Notes under the pieces: generated by a model
Told to the model about the DNA's origin: nothing
Database searches by the model: none
The model's input: only the letters and a program-made list of their open reading frames with translations
Program-made: the position numbers and the translations under genes
Assembly: GCA_000708835.1 (NCBI GenBank)
Contig: DF237216.1
Coordinates: 21,168-85,167, forward strand
Source of the DNA: Klebsormidium nitens
Lineage: Eukaryota > Streptophyta > Klebsormidiophyceae > Klebsormidiales > Klebsormidiaceae
Length of the DNA: 64,000 bases
Direction of reading: 5' to 3'
In this document: positions 1 to 9,542 of the stretch, piece after piece
How the letters are laid out: every line of letters begins with the position of its first letter
How positions within the stretch are numbered: the stretch's first letter is position 1

Positions 1-870
1 CCAATAGTGGCAGCGCGGCCTCCTGCGCCGCTTGCACCGCTCGTAGTTTGGCGGCCAAAAGTGCGGGGGTCCAGCTTCGGCTTGTATTCCGCCAGCTTTT
101 CCGCCTGCGGGGGCGCAACGGAACACTTCTGAGTGAAAGCAATTGCCGCAAAGCATAATTTTCGGTCTTTGGCATTGGTCTGGGGTCCAGCTTTGGTCAA
201 TTGGACTCCGCCAGTTTTTCCACCTGCGGAGGGCGGAACGGAACGGAATTGTGAGTACGAAGCAATCGACGCGGAGCGAACAGACTTTGCAATCATTTTT
301 AATGGTCTGGGGTCCAGCTTCAGCTCGTATTCTGACACCATCTCCGCTTTATCAGGGCGAAGCAAAACGGAACGGAACCCTTTGAGCGGCGGCGCGATCC
401 CCGCAGAGCAGATTTTTCAGAACTATTGACAATAGTTTGGGGTTCAACTTTTGCTCGTACTCCGTTAGCTGTTCCGCTTGCGCAGGGCGGAGCGGAACGG
501 AACCACTGTGAGCACGATGCAATTGCCGCTATGCGAAGAAACTACGCAATGATATCTTAATGGTCTGACTCCAGCTTCGGGGCTTGCATTCCGCCAGCTT
601 TTCTGCCTGCGAACAGCGGAACGGAACGCTTTGAGGATTAAAAAAACGCCGCTGCGAGACTTCAAATTTCAGCGTTTGTTTGTATCCAGCCTGGATGCCG
701 AACGCAGTGAGTCGGAGGTTTCAAAACCTCAAGGCGGAGATCTAGGGTTAACCGTATCGTAGAGGTCCCAGCCTCATCCAGTTGCTGCCCACATTCCGCC
801 GGCGTTCCGACCTGCGCAGGCTGGATCGGAACGGAACGGTAGATTCTACACCTTCGCATCAGTCTTCGTG
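1..870. repeat. Degenerate minisatellite, unit about 125 bp
   Basis: At least five diverged units begin with a GGTCCAGCTT-like block near 68, 184, 308, 441 and 565, with a more degenerate one near 755. Each continues with a TCCGCCAGCTTTTCCGCCTGCG-like stretch and closes with one or more GGAACGGAACGG-type motifs. Spacing is roughly 115-130 bp and then lengthens. The array has no convincing coding content. It lies downstream of the last visible sulfotransferase exon, so it is probably inside that gene's next intron. Whether it extends left of the window cannot be seen. Confidence 0.75.
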
Positions 871-1441
871 AATTCAAGCTTCTGCTTGTGTACTAACAGC
901 AATGCGCCTGAGACGAATAGAACGGGACGCGTTCCGGTCGCACAATTCTGGTCGTATCTCCTCGGCGAATCCGCTGGAGCCTGTCCGCCGGAACAGCACC
1001 AAACGGAAAGGCCGCATGCGCGCACGGGAGCCAGTCCGCCCAATGATTGGTCACACCCTGTGAGGAAGAAGCTTGCTTCCAGAGCGATATTCTGAATTGA
1101 ACCATCTGGCAAGAATTCTGTCCGGCTAAATGATCACGAAGCATCATCTCAAATTCGGTCGCCTTCGGGTAGTTTGAATGAATTCACTGCACGGAGAAAG
1201 CAAACGGTTCCTGCCCATTTGGCGACTCGAGGAATTCAGACCTTTAGATATTGCTAACACAAAAGCTGAATCCAACATCGTCTGAGTCGCTCGCGCTTTC
1301 TAAGGTTCTCCATCCATTCAGAGCTCGTAGGAAGCACCGCACTTCACAGAAACTGCTTGGAAAAGGATCTGCAATCTATTCCCATTATCTGACCAGAAAT
1401 GCGCCCAGGTCTTGTTTCATTCTGAGCGCACTTTTTCTCAC

Positions 1442-2772
1442 CTGGTTGAGCATCCACTTCAACCCAACCGCCCGGAGGAACTTCTCCTCCGCCACGCGCC
1501 CCAGGTCGTACACGTCATCCAGCCGCGCGCGCTCGCGCGCGCCGTGCCACGTGTGCCCACTGAACAGCTCCTCGTGGCTGCGCACGTGGGGATGACTTTT
1601 CAAAAGCGTCTCGAACCAGCCGCTCCCGGACCGCTGCATCGACAGCAGAATGAAGGGCGCGACCGGCGTGCACGCGCAGGCGCGCGCGCGGCCGCGGCCG
1701 CGTGGCGCGAGGTAAAAGCGCGGAGGGCCGCCGGCGGGTACGGGAGGACACGTGGAATCGTTTCGTTGGTTGTCTGCGGTCCTTTCGGATTCAGAGTCGC
1801 GTTCACTTAAGTCTTTCTGGCTCAATACGTGACATTTCGAGCGCCCGTTTGCTTCTGGGCTCTCCTTTCCATCACTCCTCTCGTCACCTTCCGTATCTTC
1901 CTCGTCAGTGCTTTTTCCTTCTCTGCTGTCAGCTTCCTGCGTTTCCTTCAATCTGTTCTCACTGCCCTTGTCTCTTCAGTCATTCTCAGTTTCCCTTTGC
2001 TTTCCTTGTCTGCGCTCTTACGTTCTCCTTTCAAATTCCATTAATCTAGCCACAGAGTTCACCTCTTGCACCGCTTCTCCGTCGCTCTTGTCACGGACTG
2101 TCTCATCACACTTTTCGCCCCCTCAAAGCGCCATACGGGGCTCTTCTCTGAGCTGCGGAAAGCTTCCTGAAGGAGCGCTCAAAGGAACGGGTTCCTGGCC
2201 TGTAGTGCAAGAAGTAATAAGTCAGAGGGGTTCCTGGTCAGCACATTCATTATATTAAGACAAATCAGAGGGGGGGGGTTGAATGCCGACAATGTTACGG
2301 GAAGCATGTATATATTCAAGGCGTCTATTTCTATTCAATCTCCGCGCCACCAGAAGCTTCTTAAGTGGAGGCGGCTCACAGGTAAGGACAATAAAAGATG
2401 GTAGAAGCAAAGGCGCGCTGAGATAACTGGATACATGTGCGAGATGAAGGAAGCCGCTCAGTAAGAGATGCCCTGTCTTTACTGGACCGCCCTTTTAACA
2501 GAAGTCCTGCCGGAGAATGGGAGACCACAGCGAATGGGAAGATTAAGATTGAAAAGGTCAAAAGTGCGATCGAAAGCCAGGGTTCCGGGCTTTTTTTAAA
2601 TCCTTTGAAGAAGCAAGTGAGATAAAGATGGCTTACTTGGGGCCGTGCTCTCTCGAGCATATCTTCTATGGATCCACAAGGAGCTTGACAAGACGACCCA
2701 CAGTAGAAAGAGACCTCCTCTGTCGGGTATTGTCAACGCCATGGCTTGCTTGCCCTGCTTCCTTTTGGCCAT
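1442..2772 (-). CDS. NodH-like (P-loop) sulfotransferase, type II membrane protein; 5' part only
   Basis: The protein probably transfers sulfate from PAPS to a carbohydrate or other acceptor in the Golgi lumen. The family is plant P-loop/NodH-like sulfotransferases; the acceptor is unknown. The best-supported exon runs from about 1800 to 1442. It carries the PAPS 5'-phosphosulfate loop FILLSMQRSGSGWFETLL, then SHPHVRSHEELFSG and GLKWMLNQ, and ends at a GTGAGA donor (1441-1440). A first exon at 2772-2637 starts MAKRKQGK and contains a single hydrophobic segment (LFLLWVVLSSSLW), a plausible Golgi signal anchor. It ends in phase 1 at a GTAAGC donor. The join between the two is unresolved: an acceptor near 1782 fits the phase, and one at 2200 also fits but soon meets a stop, so another small exon may exist. 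The sequence before the P-loop is low-complexity and rich in Arg and Pro. C-terminal exons lie beyond the left edge. Confidence 0.72.
1810..2140. repeat. Pyrimidine-rich tract (plus strand)
   Basis: This is a long CT-biased, low-complexity stretch with repeated TCTC, TTCC and CTTT words. It overlaps the uncertain 5' border of the sulfotransferase P-loop exon. Read on the minus strand it is purine-rich and encodes a Glu/Ser/Asp-rich sequence that may not be real protein. No other feature was seen in it. Confidence 0.5.
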
Positions 2773-4008
2773 GGAGAGAGAATCACAGGCGGCTAGCTTA
2801 AACAAAGGGTGCAAGGTAAGCCGTACGTAGGACTCTGCTTGAAATAATCTGATTAGAAGAGAATGAATAGCCCAGAATGACGCAGCATCCGATAGGAACC
2901 TTGTACAGGCGAAAGAAAGAAAGGCACGGCTAGTGCTGATGAAGCAAAAGCTGGTCGATTGAAGCTTTGCCTGGGACCTCGTCATCCGTCCTGGAGAAAG
3001 TCAGCCAGACGAAAGCCGTGCTAAACGCAGTTGAGTGTCTACATCTTTTGGGTTTCTGCGATTGTAACGGAGAATTCGAGGCGTAAAAGCCGCAATGGAT
3101 CAGTGAGACGTATTGCTACCACTATGACTCAAATCATACACAGCGACTATTTTCATCACAAAGCCAAAGGCGTGACCTTGGAAGCGGCATCTTGTAAGAA
3201 TAATGCTGAAGGTAAGCAATGGTTTGGCAGTTCAGTATGAGGACGTTGATGTTGTCATCATGAGCACTCCTTGTCAAAAGGCTGGAGATGTTTAGTGCGA
3301 GAATCTCGGCAGACTACATAACTTTGCAAATCCCCGGGCCCGCCGCTTCTGTTTGTTGCACACTGCTGAACGGCGCCTTTCTAGTTGCATGGCAGTTCTT
3401 TAGTAGGGGAAATAACGCCCTACTCAGAGAAGCATACAACACAGGCTGGAATTGAGATCTGTTAATTTAACTCTGGGCATGTTAGTTTTCCCTGCCCGAG
3501 GATAATCAGGCATCCAAAGCGTTGAGAATCTTGTGCCCTCCACACGAAACGCAATGTCAATTTTGTCTAAGTGCAGTCCCTAAAGAAACATGCCTGTAAG
3601 TCTCAAAGCATTACCGTCCATGACAGAAGTCAAACCGCCCTCGTCAGTTCTGATTAAACCGGGTTACGTCGCTCCAACTGTGGAAATCGCACCCGCAGAC
3701 CAGGTGAACCGACCTTCAGGAAGACTTCAGGTGAACAGAGAGAGTCGACGATGACCGACGGAATTGCCGTTAACAGCTTAACGGTATCGCCAGTGATTTG
3801 ATATAAGGGCCGCAAGTTTGACTCTTCAAACCAGGCCTCACCGATTCTTACAAGCCGCGTGGGCAATCTGTACCGCATCCGAGCCTTCATGATTTGGGGA
3901 AAAAAAGGGAAAATATTCTTTTGCAGAGAAACCCAGTTTGAGTTCAGATCGCTTCAAAAGTCGCATCTTTTACACAGGAAGAACCTCTTCCTTCCTTCCT
4001 CTACCATG
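2773..4008. other. Gene-free stretch
   Basis: Only short, mutually overlapping open frames occur here. None shows a recognisable motif or a coherent exon chain. The segment 3654-3890 is slightly more open on the minus strand but shows no family resemblance. No repeat or RNA gene was recognised. Confidence 0.5.
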
Positions 4009-4614
4009 CTACCCGTAACATCGATCCAAAGTGACATAGTCTCTCCTACTGAGCAACTCATTTATGTGGAGTCGACCAATCAACCTCAAGTCGCTGTCTA
4101 TTTCGATGAGAAGAGCCTTCAGCCTCAAGAGCTTTCTGTCCTTCAATTCATACGCTCTTAATCGAAGCCACCTTGCGGAGCTAATCACCGCTTTCGTCAC
4201 GCCCCACTTTGAGAAGCAGTACTGCAAACATCCTTCTGTGCTCGGATAATCCTCCACAACGTTCAAAAGACGCCCTAAAATTCTCTCCCTTTCACCTTGT
4301 CGCTTTATCCGTTCTATCTGTGCTCCGATCCGGGAGTTTTCTTCAATGCCTAGCCTTTCAGCCCAGCGGCGCAGGCCCCCATCGACTGAGGGTTTGAAAA
4401 TGTCCTGTAAAGAATGCTGACACCATTCTCTGAGCGTGACACATCGTCTTTCTAGAGCGTCCAGTCGGATGTTTAAAAGTGCGTCGTACGTCAAAACCGA
4501 GCCTGCGAGGGAATCTCGAAGCGGGCGGGCCACGCATACCAGGCGGCCCAAGTCCGCCACACTTAGTTCCTCACGTTGGACGAGCAGGTAGATGACGTCA
4601 CCAAATGCATCCAT
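4009..4614 (-). CDS. F-box-like protein, duplicated family member A1
   Basis: This single-exon reading frame encodes about 201 residues. The N-terminus DVIYLLVQREELSVADLG continues into RLVCVARPLRDSLAG, which follows the F-box pattern (hydrophobic helix, L..DL.RL.xVxR.LR). The rest is charged and helical, with a family block SKWGVTKAV and a KLLRL motif near the C-terminus. F-box proteins typically bind SKP1 in SCF ubiquitin ligases, but here that role is inferred from the pattern alone. The start at 4614 (MDAFGDV) is preferred over 4644 because all paralogues begin at an equivalent Met. The gene is transcribed divergently from member A2 at 7572. No substrate-recognition repeat (LRR, Kelch) is seen, so the target is unknown. 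Confidence 0.65.
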   Translation of the reverse strand: MDAFGDVIYLLVQREELSVADLGRLVCVARPLRDSLAGSVLTYDALLNIRLDALERRCVTLREWCQHSLQDIFKPSVDGGLRRWAERLGIEENSRIGAQIERIKRQGERERILGRLLNVVEDYPSTEGCLQYCFSKWGVTKAVISSARWLRLRAYELKDRKLLRLKALLIEIDSDLRLIGRLHINELLSRRDYVTLDRCYG

Positions 4615-4729
4615 GCTGGCGTGCCGTTTCCGCCGTCTCGTCACGGAAGCGGCGGAGAGAGCGGATCCAAGTTCTCAAAGAAGCGTCGACAGCCCAAAGA
4701 CCTGCGCACACAGGGAGATTTGGTTTTCT

Positions 4730-4965
4730 CCCCCCCTTTCTCCCCCCCTTCTCTCCTCTCGGGGGGCGGAGAAAACATTCTCCCCCGGTCGGGGCCGAGT
4801 GGGGGAGAATTCTCCACCACATAAGGGGCGGAGAACGGTCTCCCCACGGAGGAGAAATTCTCCCCCTTCTGACGATGCGGGGGAGAACAAGGGGAGAATT
4901 CTCCCCCTAGTTAACCAGTGGGGGAGAAAATTCTCCCCCTACTCTCCCCCGCTCCTCTCAGGCGA
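4730..4965. repeat. Left subterminal palindromic array of the transposon
   Basis: About a dozen copies of GGGGAGAA and its complement occur here, several arranged as near-perfect palindromes around an AATT core (GGGGGAGAATTCTCC). The same word recurs in the right arm. In the CACTA/En-Spm family such arrays bind transposase. Here they explain the extreme G/C strand skew and the spurious open frames in this stretch. Confidence 0.75.
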
Positions 4966-5316
4966 AGGCGGCATGCAAGCCGTTCGAACGTCCAAATGAT
5001 GCATTAAAAGTTGTTTGAGTATCCTTTGGTGTTGCTAAAAGCATCAATTTTGCTAAAGGTTTAAATTGCTCGGTTTTATTAACTTGTCTATATTTTGGTC
5101 GTCCAAGCCCCCACTAAGGTATTTGCTTAGCTGTAAACTGAATCAGAGCGGATGGAATTCACGAACGTACTTTAATTTCCGTCTCTACTAGAGAGCTTTT
5201 GAAGATAACATACACGCTAAAAGAGGCGTAGAGTCTTTTGCAAGGCGCAGATTCTCAAAATAGTCACTACATCAACGGTATATAAATTCAAAGCTGATCC
5301 CTAGCGGTACACAGAA

Positions 5317-5389
5317 GTGAAATAGCTCAGGTGGTTAAGGCGTCAGGTCTAGCAGTCGGAAGACAGGGGTTCAAGTCCGGGTGGTGACA
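5317..5389 (+). tRNA. tRNA-like remnant or SINE head inside the transposon
   Basis: A Pol III A-box (TAGCTCAGGTGG, 5323-5334) and B-box (GGTTCAAGTCC, 5368-5378) both match consensus, at tRNA-like spacing. The anticodon region contains CTAGCA, as in Ala(AGC)-like tRNAs and tRNA-derived SINEs. The acceptor, anticodon and T stems do not pair properly, so a functional tRNA is unlikely. It is better read as a decayed tRNA or tRNA-derived SINE carried by the element. Confidence 0.45.
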
Positions 5390-5539
5390 AGCCTGCAACA
5401 TTTTCCAAAATCAATTTCTATTTTATGTTTTAGCATTCAAAACCTTTCTTGCCGGTCTCACCAAGCATACCCGGGTGCGTTTTTTCAAGATTTCCAAACA
5501 CTTTCCAAGAAACGAAGCAATTTTTGAGTGGGAGAGAAA

Positions 5540-5695
5540 AGTGGAGGAGAATTCTCCTCCGGTGGGGGAGAGGGGGTGGAGAGTGACGGTTCTCCTCCCC
5601 CCGGGGAGAAGTGGGGGAGACAGGTGGGGAGGCATGTCTCCCCCGGTTCTCCCCCTCTTCTCCCCCCGGTGGGGAGATAACCAATCCTCCCTGTG
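5540..5695. repeat. Right subterminal palindromic array of the transposon
   Basis: GGAGAATTCTCC, GGGGGAGA and TCTCCCCC words are repeated in both orientations up to the right terminus. This mirrors the left arm and supports a single mobile element ending at 5695. Confidence 0.75.
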
Positions 5696-5698
5696 GCA

Positions 5699-7571
5699 GA
5701 GAAGCTGTTGAGGCTATGGTACAAATTTAGGGACCTTGACGACACTCAACAGATCGGAGAAGCTTCTTGGGCGGAATCAAGGCGGATCTGTTGCGCTGAA
5801 CTAGCCTAAGAAATTGATGGTTCAGACTTTGCGAGGACAAGCTAGTAAGGGCCTCAACCCATGCTGCTGCTATCTGCCGCTTTATCCGCAAGCTCTGTCC
5901 TCCAAGTTTTCAACAAGGAAAGACGCTACTGCAAGAAGAGGGCCCGGAGCTCTTCAAATGTCACTTGAAGTAAAGACCGCTGTCAGATTCAGTGGAAGAC
6001 GGGCAGGTTGAAAGGCATTACGTTGAGCTTAGACCATGGGGATTCACCTATGCAATCAGCAGTACTCGTATAAATCAGCCGAAGATGACTCCAACTTTGG
6101 ACTTGCAACAAGCTTACGGTTTCTCCTTGTGAGCAACAGACAGTTCACGTACTCAGTCTTTAAAATGCTTCCAACTTTGCAAGATTGACAAGATTGTTCC
6201 ACCAATAATAAGATCCAGGTTCGAGGCGTGTACTCTGAACAAACGAACACAGAGTCCCATCTAAGGTCGAGTTGATAACCAAACGAGGGAGCTTACAAAA
6301 GAACCGCTGCTCCATTTGTGACCTTTTCTCCGCATGATGGGTGGCAGTGAAACGCCGTGCCAACAAGCCATCAGATGGCACTGGCGTCAGATTACATCAG
6401 CTTGTTGCTGTCATTCCAAGCCACGGAGTACTCAGGCGACCTACCTCAGAATGTTCAGTGCGGCGCTCCTTCGCTTGTTCTGACGAGCTTGTCTTGTTCA
6501 GCGTACCAGGCCAGTTTTTTTAAAATCGCACATCCTACAGTAGTTTCTGATGCACGGTCCCAGCCTGTAGGTAGCTTTTTGTGAGTGACCTGAGAAACTC
6601 AGGCGCGGCGCGGCGCGTACGTCGCGCGGCATATGGCGCGCCGCGCCGTGTCACCCGCCCGGCCACCGCGCGGTTGCAACCCGGCGGGCGCGTCCGGCAC
6701 AGGTCCTAAACCAAACTCGGAACCCTTCGTCCGAGTTTGCGGCCGCGACTCGGACGTGCCTGCAGAGCGGCGTCTGGAAGCCTTTGTGCGAAAAATACTT
6801 GAATGAGGTGCTAGTATCAGGAGCTTCGGGAGCTCCGCCCAGACGAAACCCGCTCTTTTGGTTTCAGGTGCTCTTGAAAGGTGTTTTTACACGAGGTGGG
6901 TTGGCGGACACGCGCCTTTCTTCTGTAAACTTAGCGATATTTAGTGCATACACTAAGAGCATATTGGACCTGTGCCAAGATTGAAGTGAACTTTTTTGAA
7001 GTGTTTTAAGTCGTCTTGCATCTTACGGTACTGCGTGTAAGTGCAGTCTTAACCTGTGATCAAACCCTGGCTTCTTCAAAGCTAGGGGCGCTGTTGACGT
7101 TGCAATATCAGTGCTGGTTGAACAACTCAGCGTACTGGACAAATGATTAACTCGGATGAATAAGAGAACTTGGTGAACTGGCTAACAAGTGGTGGGCTAA
7201 CGCCCAGTCATAAGTAGAAAATAATTTGTGATACTTTTCGGTTTTTACTAAAGAGGACATGATTGGGACGTGATGATAAGCAATTGGCATTGCCAAGAGA
7301 TTAAGGCGGAAACCTACGGACTGATGCTTGCAGAAAGCCGGAACAAACACAGGCCAAGCTTCCGCTTTTGCTCTGTTGTCCACAGCTAGTGATCAGGAGA
7401 CTGGTCCCTGGACTTGCTTTTGGAGACTTTTCCCCAGACATAGGGTTCAGTCACTGAGTCGAGAGTGTGGAAACACTTAGAGAGATTGAAACACTCACGC
7501 CGCAACACTAGCTCTCTGCATGCCTGCAGAAGAAGTAGTCGGTGAGGGCGATGCGGAGTTGTTACGAAGCT
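5699..7571. other. Intergenic spacer between divergent genes A1 and A2
   Basis: There is no credible gene. The stretch is homologous in blocks to 9637-11476 of unit B. A GC-rich island at 6601-6775 interrupts otherwise average sequence, and a GTGTAAGTGCAGTCT block near 7034 is conserved in unit B near 10986. Confidence 0.55.
6601..6775. other. GC-rich island, ~0.8-1 kb upstream of F-box-like gene A2
   Basis: Dense CG dinucleotides include GGCGCGGCGCGGCGCG facing GGCGCGCCGCGCC, which could form a hairpin. The right part holds GCGGCCGCGACTCGG, which recurs exactly at about 10686-10700 upstream of gene B2. It may be a promoter-proximal or methylation-related element; no function can be read directly. 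Confidence 0.4.
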
Positions 7572-8186
7572 ATGGAGGCCACCAGTGACGTCATCTACCT
7601 ACTCGTACAACGTGGAGAACTAGAGGTGCGAGACTTGTGCCGCCTGGTCTGCGTGTCCCGGGCACTCAGAAGCTCTCTCGCCGGAACGGTTCTCACGCGC
7701 ACCGCAGTTTTGAGGTACCGAGTAGAGACGATAGGCAAGCGGTGTGATGTCCTTGAACAAAATTGTCAAAATTTTCGTTACGTTCTTCTACGAGATCTTC
7801 AACGCCACTGCGAAGAATACTGGGCTCCTGAGACTCGTAGCTATCTTGAACGGCTCAAGCTGTTGAAGGAAAGACTCCACCGGGTCAAAGCCGACCTAGA
7901 ACGGTTGGGGAAAGAAGATCCGGGTCCGCTTAAAAACGGTTTGAACTCTTTGGAGGGGTACTTGACCTTAGAAGGACCGGAGGAAGTTCAGCGCTGCGCA
8001 AAGTTTTGGGGCATAACAGGAGCGTTGAAGCAGTGTAATGAGTGGCTTCGAGAATGGTCGTTTTGGGCACGGCAGAGGAAGCTTTTGGCGCTGGGCAATA
8101 ATCTACAGAGATTCGAGTCGGAATTGAGTTTCGCCTGCCGGATGTACAGGCTAGAGGAACTGTTGCGACATCGAGGTTACATGTGA
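7572..8186 (+). CDS. F-box-like protein, duplicated family member A2
   Basis: This intronless frame encodes about 204 residues from the conserved start MEATSDVIYLLVQRGEL. An upstream ATG at 7542 is less likely because paralogues begin at the inner Met. The F-box-like N-terminus (about residues 3-40) continues VRDLCRLVCVSRALRSSLAG. The remainder is an Arg/Leu/Glu-rich helical region with family blocks KFWGITGALKQCNEWL and KLLALG. It is closest to B2 (11483), its counterpart in the second duplication unit. A SKP1-binding role is inferred only. No transmembrane segment or targeting signal is evident. Confidence 0.68.
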   Translation: MEATSDVIYLLVQRGELEVRDLCRLVCVSRALRSSLAGTVLTRTAVLRYRVETIGKRCDVLEQNCQNFRYVLLRDLQRHCEEYWAPETRSYLERLKLLKERLHRVKADLERLGKEDPGPLKNGLNSLEGYLTLEGPEEVQRCAKFWGITGALKQCNEWLREWSFWARQRKLLALGNNLQRFESELSFACRMYRLEELLRHRGYM

Positions 8187-8949
8187 TGGGCGGAAAGAAA
8201 AAAAGGCCAGAAAATAGAAGTCCACCTGGTTCTGATCTGCTCTCGTTCGGATTGCCACAAATTAAACGTATGAAATTTTCTGCACGTAGCTTTTGAGAGT
8301 GCGAGCTTTCAAGTTACAGTGTTTACTTGCTGCATATCAGACCACGGGGTCCATTGGCAGAAACGCGGCCACCGAGAGTCCTTCAAACACAGCAGTATTC
8401 CTATGTAGAATGGCAATACCTTCATGAGTTTGTGAGAGAGATTGAGTCTGCTTCTTCTGACATTTAGAGCTCCATTCATGAGATTTGCGCCGCGGTTCTA
8501 AGCAGTGCCAGTAATGCTTGAGTGCTCGAGGAGAGATGGTAATTCATCGGCAAAGGGTTGCGCCGGTAAACAGAGGTCGTCTGAAAACATTCGGGAAAAC
8601 CGATTCTACTTCAACGGGCGGATAGCTTTGGTCCAACTGAAAGCATCATGCAGCGGGCCAAATAGCTCGAGACCAGCAGTACGCTTTGAATTCCGCGCAG
8701 GAAATGGACGTATGGCAGCGCACATGCAATACAAAAAACAGGGCGCGCGGTCGCGTTCATTCTCGTGCTCTCAGGATCGACAGCAAAGCCTGTATCTGGG
8801 AGGGTTTAACAAGGATCAAAATTCTGTTGTTGTAAAGTCCTCGCTGGACATACTAGTCGACTGCATGTTCTGGAAGCGATATGTACGTCAACTTTGACTT
8901 TTTACTCTCTAACTTGATACATTGGAAGCAAACGGACAGAAGTCCCCAT
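8187..8949. other. Spacer between duplication units
   Basis: A 130-codon frame at 8505-8897 is open on the plus strand but has no recognisable motif, no paralogue in unit B and no splice context. Nothing else is supported here. Confidence 0.4.
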
Positions 8950-9542
8950 GACGAGTATCTTCCCCACACGGTATGCATCACCTATTATAGACGATAGATC
9001 TAGGTCCAGTTCAATCAGAAGAGCCCTCAGCCTCACGAGCTTTCCGTCTGCCAATCAATGTGCGCTCAAAGCCAAGCCATGCAAATTTCAAACTGCGCTT
9101 CCTCTTTGGTCAAACCACAATTTGAAGCAACAAATCTCAAAAACTTGGTGTTTCAATAACCTTCCAGGATGCTGAAACGCTAGTCTGGACTTCCTCCAGT
9201 CCCTCTACTCCACTCCTGTCCCGGGCAACTATGCTTTCACCCGGGCCGGTTCCTTTCGTTTATTCACCCAATCGAGCAACTTGCTGCGCACCTCTGCCCT
9301 TGAATCTATGCCAATGATCCTTTAATTGTCTTCCTTGCGCTGTTGACAAAGGCTTCGAGCGCTAGGGCGCAACGGCTTTCTAGAGCGTCCAGTTTGTACC
9401 TCAGAATGACGGCACGCGTCAGAACCGTGCCGGCGAGGGAATCTCGAAGCGGGCGGGCAACGCATACCAGGCGTCCCAAGTCCGCCACACCTAGTTCCTC
9501 GCGTTGGACGAGCAGGTAAATGACGTCACCAAAGGCGTCCAT
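8950..9542 (-). pseudogene. F-box-like family member B1, truncated
   Basis: The frame begins MDAFGDVIYLLVQREEL at 9542 and is nearly identical to A1 through the F-box-like block (ADLGRLVCVARPLRDSLAG). It diverges after ALESRCAL and stops at 9306, giving 78 residues against about 201 in A1. Downstream sequence around 8990-9080 still aligns with the 3' end of A1, for example the antisense words AGAAGAGCC, TCAGCCTCA and GAGCTTTC. The C-terminal half is therefore present but disrupted. A short F-box-only product cannot be excluded, but loss of function is the simpler reading. Confidence 0.7.

Larger units (their letters stand above)
4706..5698. mobile_element. Non-autonomous CACTA-like DNA transposon with 3-bp target duplication
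   Basis: The element proper spans 4709-5695 (987 bp). Its left end starts CACAGGGAG and its right end finishes CTCCCTGTG. The terminal 25 bp match as an inverted repeat at about 22 positions. GCA flanks it on both sides (4706-4708 and 5696-5698). Subterminal arms at about 4730-4965 and 5540-5695 are packed with short GGGGAGAA and TTCTCCCC words in both orientations, often as palindromes, as in En/Spm-type subterminal transposase-binding arrays. There is no transposase frame. Unit B has an uninterrupted counterpart (CCTGCGCA then AACAATCC near 9620) with a single GCA. CACTA membership is inferred from the CAC start, 3-bp duplication and arm structure. Confidence 0.85.
4009..8186. repeat. Segmental duplication, unit A
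   Basis: This is the first of two direct copies of a region holding a divergent pair of F-box-like genes. Homology to unit B (8950-12115) is visible in both genes and in the spacer. The blocks near 5909-6060 and 9868-10025 share the AAGGAAAGACGCTACTGCAAG start. The blocks near 7020-7140 and 10970-11080 share ACTGCGTGTAAGTGCAGTCT. The offset between units falls from about 4.9 kb left of position 4709 to about 3.95 kb right of 5695. This matches the transposon present only in unit A. Confidence 0.8.

Noticed and set aside
1412-1810. 132-codon plus-strand frame
   Set aside because: It is antisense to the sulfotransferase P-loop exon.
4592-4999. Overlapping frames in the G/C-skewed region near 4.6-5.0 kb
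   Set aside because: They are by-products of the transposon subterminal palindromes.
5317-5389. Functional tRNA gene
   Set aside because: A and B boxes are good but the acceptor, anticodon and T stems do not pair, so it was kept only as a tRNA-like remnant.
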